Assembly: GCF_000378105.1 (NCBI RefSeq)
Contig: NZ_KB899255.1
Coordinates: 1-64,000 of the forward strand
Direction: 5' to 3'
DNA from: Rubritalea marina DSM 17716
GTDB lineage: Bacteria > Verrucomicrobiota > Verrucomicrobiia > Verrucomicrobiales > Akkermansiaceae
DNA: 64,000 bases
Shown here piece by piece: positions 61,137 through 64,000 of this stretch. Each line of letters begins with the position of its first letter. Positions within the stretch are counted from its first letter, which is position 1. Below the pieces are notes generated by a model that was not told where the DNA came from, made no database searches, and saw nothing but the letters and a program-made list of their open reading frames with translations. The translations under genes and the position numbers were made by a program.

Positions 61137-64000
61137 TCACTTTCCCGTTAGGGCTCCGGCGATGAATGGTGCGGTTTGTGACTTCTTGTATTTGGCGATT
61201 TGCTCGGGTTTGCCTTGGGCGACGATGGTGCCGCCTTGGTCGCCGGCTTCTGGTCCCATGTCGATGATGTAGTCGGCTTCGGCCATGATGGCGGTGTGGT
61301 GTTCGATGACGACGACGGTGTGGCCTTCATCGACGAGGCGGTGGAGGACGTCGATGAGCTTGACGATGTCGGTCTGGTGGAGGCCGATGGTGGGTTCCTC
61401 GATGAGGTAGAGGTTGTTGTGCTGGGGCTTGACGGCGGTGACGGACTTGCGGCCTTTGGTGAGTTCTGCCACGAGTTTGAGGCGCTGGGCTTCGCCGCCT
61501 GAGAGGGTGGGTGAGGCTTGGCCGAGCTGGAGGTAGCCGAGGCCGGTGTCTGCGAGTAGGCTGAGGGTGCGTTGCAGTTTTGGATGGTTCTTGAAGAACT
61601 CTGCGGCGGTGCTGATGTTCATCTGCAGCACTTCGCCGATGGTCTTGCCTTGGTAGAGGATCTCGAGGGTGGCGCGGTTGTAGCGCATTTGGTCGCAGCT
61701 GGTGCAGGGGACCCAGGTGGTGGGGAGGAAGTCCATTTCTAGCTTGATGCGGCCATTGCCTTTACACTCTGGGCACTGGCCCTCGTTGTTGTTGAAGCTG
61801 AAGCGCGACGCGGTGTAGCCGCGCATTCTGGCCTCGGGGACTTGGGCGAAGAGTTGGCGGATGGTGTCGAAGATTTTGACGTAGGTGGCTGGGCAGGAGC
61901 GCGAGGTTTTGCCGATTGGGCTCTGATCCACCTCAAAGCAATGCTTCAAGGTGTCGAAGTTTTGTGACTTGGCAAAGGTGTCTGAGTTGAGTTGCTTTTT
62001 CTTGGCATTGGCAAGCTCGAAGGCGTGCGGCAGGGTGCCGCGCATGAGTGAGGATTTACCACAGCCAGAGACACCAGTGATGGTGGTGAAGCGTCCGATC
62101 GGGATGCGCACGTCGATGTCCTTGAGGTTGTTGTAGCTACACTTGCTAAGCTTGAGCCAGGCGTCTTTGTCGCCGACCTTTGGTAGAGCACGTCGCTTGC
62201 CGCGCAGCGGGTGCTGGAGCGGGCTGGCGATCGCCTCGAGTGTGGGTGACTCTGGGAAGCTATTGGTCGCGCTGGTCTGGGTGCTCTCAGCACCGGGCAG
62301 GTTTGCCACGATGGTGCCTCCATTGACGCCGGCGCCGGGGCCGAGGTCGATGAGCTGGTCGGCGCGCTCGATGGTTTCCTCGTCGTGCTCGACGATGAGC
62401 AGGGAATTGCCACGTGAGCGCAGGGTCTCGAGGGTGTCGAGCAACTTGACGTTGTCGCGCGGGTGGAGACCGATGGTGGGCTCATCCAGCACGTAGAGCA
62501 CGCCGGTGAGGTTCGAGCCAAGCTGGGCGGCGAGGCGGATGCGCTGGGATTCACCACCAGAGAGAGTGTCGGCGGAACGGTCGAGGGAGAGGTAGTTGAG
62601 GCCGACTTGTTCGAGGAAGTGCAGGCGCTGCACAATCTCTGGCAGGATGTCGCGGGCGATGATGCCATCGCGGCCTTCAAATTTCCAACCAGAGAGGAGC
62701 TCGGCAGCTTCTGTTACTGGGAGTTTGCTGACGTGGGCGATGTTGTGGTCGTGGAGGAAGACGAAGCGAGCATCGCGGTTGATGCGGTCGCCTTGGCAGT
62801 CTGGGCAGACTTGCATTTCGCTATCTTCATCATTGGCTGAATGTTGGATTTCCTCGGCAATCTCCGCTTCGGCGGCGGAGTTGAATTCGTTGTCCTTGCC
62901 GCGCTTTTTCTTACGTTTCTTCGGCGCGCTGGTGGCAATCATGCCGAAGCCGCGGCAGCTGGGGCACCACCCGCGAGCGGAGTTGAAGGAGAAGTGGTGT
63001 GGATCGAGCTCGGGGAACGAGCGCCCTGTAACGGGTGAAACTCTAGCGGTTGAGTAGGTTTCTAGGGCCCAATCGCCAGCTGCGCCCTCGACTGCTGTGC
63101 CGCACTGGCCTTTGCCCAAGCGCAGGGCTTGGTCGAGCTGCTCGTCGTCCGGCAACACCCCATCGCTGATGACGGCAAAAATATCGTGTTCTTTGTAGCG
63201 TGCGAGCGCCTGGAAGTCGGCGGTGGCGGTGAGTGTGCCATCGACTAATAATTGTTCGATGCCCTTGCGACCGGCGGCCTCGGCGACGTCGGTGTGGAAG
63301 CCTTTGCGGCCGCGAATCAATGGGGCGAGTAGGAGCCTGCGTTGCTTCGGCTTATGGCTTTCCTTGAGTTGCTCAAGAATGGCGTCGGAGGTCTGTGAGA
63401 CCACGGGCTCGCCGGAGTCTGGGCAGTATTGGGTGCCAAGCTTGGCGTAGAGTAGGCGGAGGAAGTGGAAGATCTCGGTGACGGTGCCGACGGTGGATTT
63501 GCCGCCGCCGCGCGAGACCCGTTGCTCGATTGCCACTGTCGGTGGGAGGCCCTCGATCTTGTCGATCTCCGGTTTTTCGAGTTGTCCAGCGAACTGGCGA
63601 GCGTAGGGGGACATCGAGTCGAGGAAGCGACGCTGTCCTTCGGCAAAGATGATGTCGAAGGCTAGAGTGGATTTTCCTGAGCCTGAGAGGCCGGTTAGGA
63701 CGACCATGGAATCGCGAGGGATGGAGAGGTCGATGTCCTTCAGGTTGTGCTCGCGTGCTCCACTAATGACGATGTTGTTAGAATGTGTTGGAGCCACTTT
63801 ATAGCTTTCTTCGTCCTCTGCGACTTTGAGCGAAGTTTGGTTCAATCCGATGGCGTCCTCTTCTGCGAGTAGAGCCTTGGCAGTCTCGGTGTCGGATTTA
63901 AGGATTTGCTCAGGGGTGCCAGCGAAGGTGACTTGGCCGCCCTCTGAGCCCGCCTGTGGGCCCATTTCGATGAGGTGGTCGGCGTTGCGAATGACGTCGA
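61137..64000 (-). CDS. uvrA: tandem UvrA excinuclease subunit, C-terminal part
   Basis: The open frame continues past the right edge, so the N-terminal part is missing. The visible part holds a full UvrA unit of two ABC modules: Walker A GLSGSGKST and GVSGCGKSS, signatures LSGGESQRIRLAAQLG and LSGGEAQRLKLVAELT, and zinc Cys pairs CPSCRG/CPDCQG and CPECKG/CTSCDQ. Before it lies the C-terminal tail of another UvrA module (NADHLIEMGPQAGSEGGQVTFAG). The whole protein should therefore carry at least three to four ABC modules, as in chlamydial UvrA. It recognises bulky DNA lesions with UvrB. Confidence 0.9.
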   Translation of the reverse strand, partial: DVIRNADHLIEMGPQAGSEGGQVTFAGTPEQILKSDTETAKALLAEEDAIGLNQTSLKVAEDEESYKVAPTHSNNIVISGAREHNLKDIDLSIPRDSMVVLTGLSGSGKSTLAFDIIFAEGQRRFLDSMSPYARQFAGQLEKPEIDKIEGLPPTVAIEQRVSRGGGKSTVGTVTEIFHFLRLLYAKLGTQYCPDSGEPVVSQTSDAILEQLKESHKPKQRRLLLAPLIRGRKGFHTDVAEAAGRKGIEQLLVDGTLTATADFQALARYKEHDIFAVISDGVLPDDEQLDQALRLGKGQCGTAVEGAAGDWALETYSTARVSPVTGRSFPELDPHHFSFNSARGWCPSCRGFGMIATSAPKKRKKKRGKDNEFNSAAEAEIAEEIQHSANDEDSEMQVCPDCQGDRINRDARFVFLHDHNIAHVSKLPVTEAAELLSGWKFEGRDGIIARDILPEIVQRLHFLEQVGLNYLSLDRSADTLSGGESQRIRLAAQLGSNLTGVLYVLDEPTIGLHPRDNVKLLDTLETLRSRGNSLLIVEHDEETIERADQLIDLGPGAGVNGGTIVANLPGAESTQTSATNSFPESPTLEAIASPLQHPLRGKRRALPKVGDKDAWLKLSKCSYNNLKDIDVRIPIGRFTTITGVSGCGKSSLMRGTLPHAFELANAKKKQLNSDTFAKSQNFDTLKHCFEVDQSPIGKTSRSCPATYVKIFDTIRQLFAQVPEARMRGYTASRFSFNNNEGQCPECKGNGRIKLEMDFLPTTWVPCTSCDQMRYNRATLEILYQGKTIGEVLQMNISTAAEFFKNHPKLQRTLSLLADTGLGYLQLGQASPTLSGGEAQRLKLVAELTKGRKSVTAVKPQHNNLYLIEEPTIGLHQTDIVKLIDVLHRLVDEGHTVVVIEHHTAIMAEADYIIDMGPEAGDQGGTIVAQGKPEQIAKYKKSQTAPFIAGALTGK

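Overview
The window looks like chromosomal DNA from a marine or aquatic member of Verrucomicrobiota (Verrucomicrobiae, Rubritalea/Akkermansiaceae-like). The evidence is the gene content. There is a fusion of beta-propeller, HEAT repeats and a CxxCH haem motif typical of the Planctomycetes-Verrucomicrobia-Chlamydiae (PVC) group, a PEP-CTERM protein, an SHD1-domain protein, two GYF_2-domain membrane proteins, a formylglycine-type sulfatase and an oversized tandem UvrA. Assignment below class level is inference. Gene density is high, intergenic gaps are short, and most genes are housekeeping or envelope genes.

Layout. 1-564 is gene-free and carries a three-hairpin REP-like repeat. 0.5-7 kb: a glycosyltransferase-like protein, alaS, a CNNM-type membrane protein and class II fructose-bisphosphate aldolase. 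7-11.4 kb: a four-gene signalling operon with a membrane sensor that has a type IV pili/nitrate-type N-domain joined to CheA-like Hpt and ATPase domains, then a response regulator, a CheX-like phosphatase and an acidic protein. 11.4-24 kb: folP, secreted unknowns, a TIGR04348/SenB-like glycosyltransferase, an SSB-like DUF3127 protein, a flavoprotein, an RluA pseudouridine synthase, an (alpha/alpha)6 glycosidase, an M42 peptidase and DAHP synthase. 23.8-24.9 kb is a decayed stretch with a 31-bp direct repeat, a long hairpin and the remnant of a DUF1254/DUF1214 gene.

24.9-46.8 kb: a sulfatase and the PVC cytochrome fusion, a LolC-like permease with a GYF_2-RDD protein, an SHD1-metallopeptidase protein, an enoyl reductase/glutamate dehydrogenase pair, DUF4105 and lipase-like lipoprotein genes, metY, photolyase, hemF and lpdA. 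47-53.7 kb: a sugar transporter, an intact DUF1254 protein with a beta-barrel partner, and a clpS-DUF2017-holA operon.

53.7-64 kb is the most accessory part. It has a translationally coupled methyltransferase / FAD oxidoreductase / type III polyketide synthase operon, DUF2071, an SMR transporter and a PEP-CTERM protein. Next comes a REP-associated tyrosine transposase (RAYT) lying between two inverted copies of the same repeat family seen at the window start. An AT-rich gene for a stand-alone PD-(D/E)XK-like protein follows, then the C-terminal half of a tandem UvrA that runs off the window.

The best candidates for new biology are the RAYT with its three-hairpin repeats, the PD-(D/E)XK-like protein beside it, the type III PKS operon and the CheA-like/CheX module. 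No CRISPR array, rRNA or tRNA was recognised. Shine-Dalgarno sequences are often weak or absent, so several starts were chosen by family alignment rather than by a ribosome-binding site.
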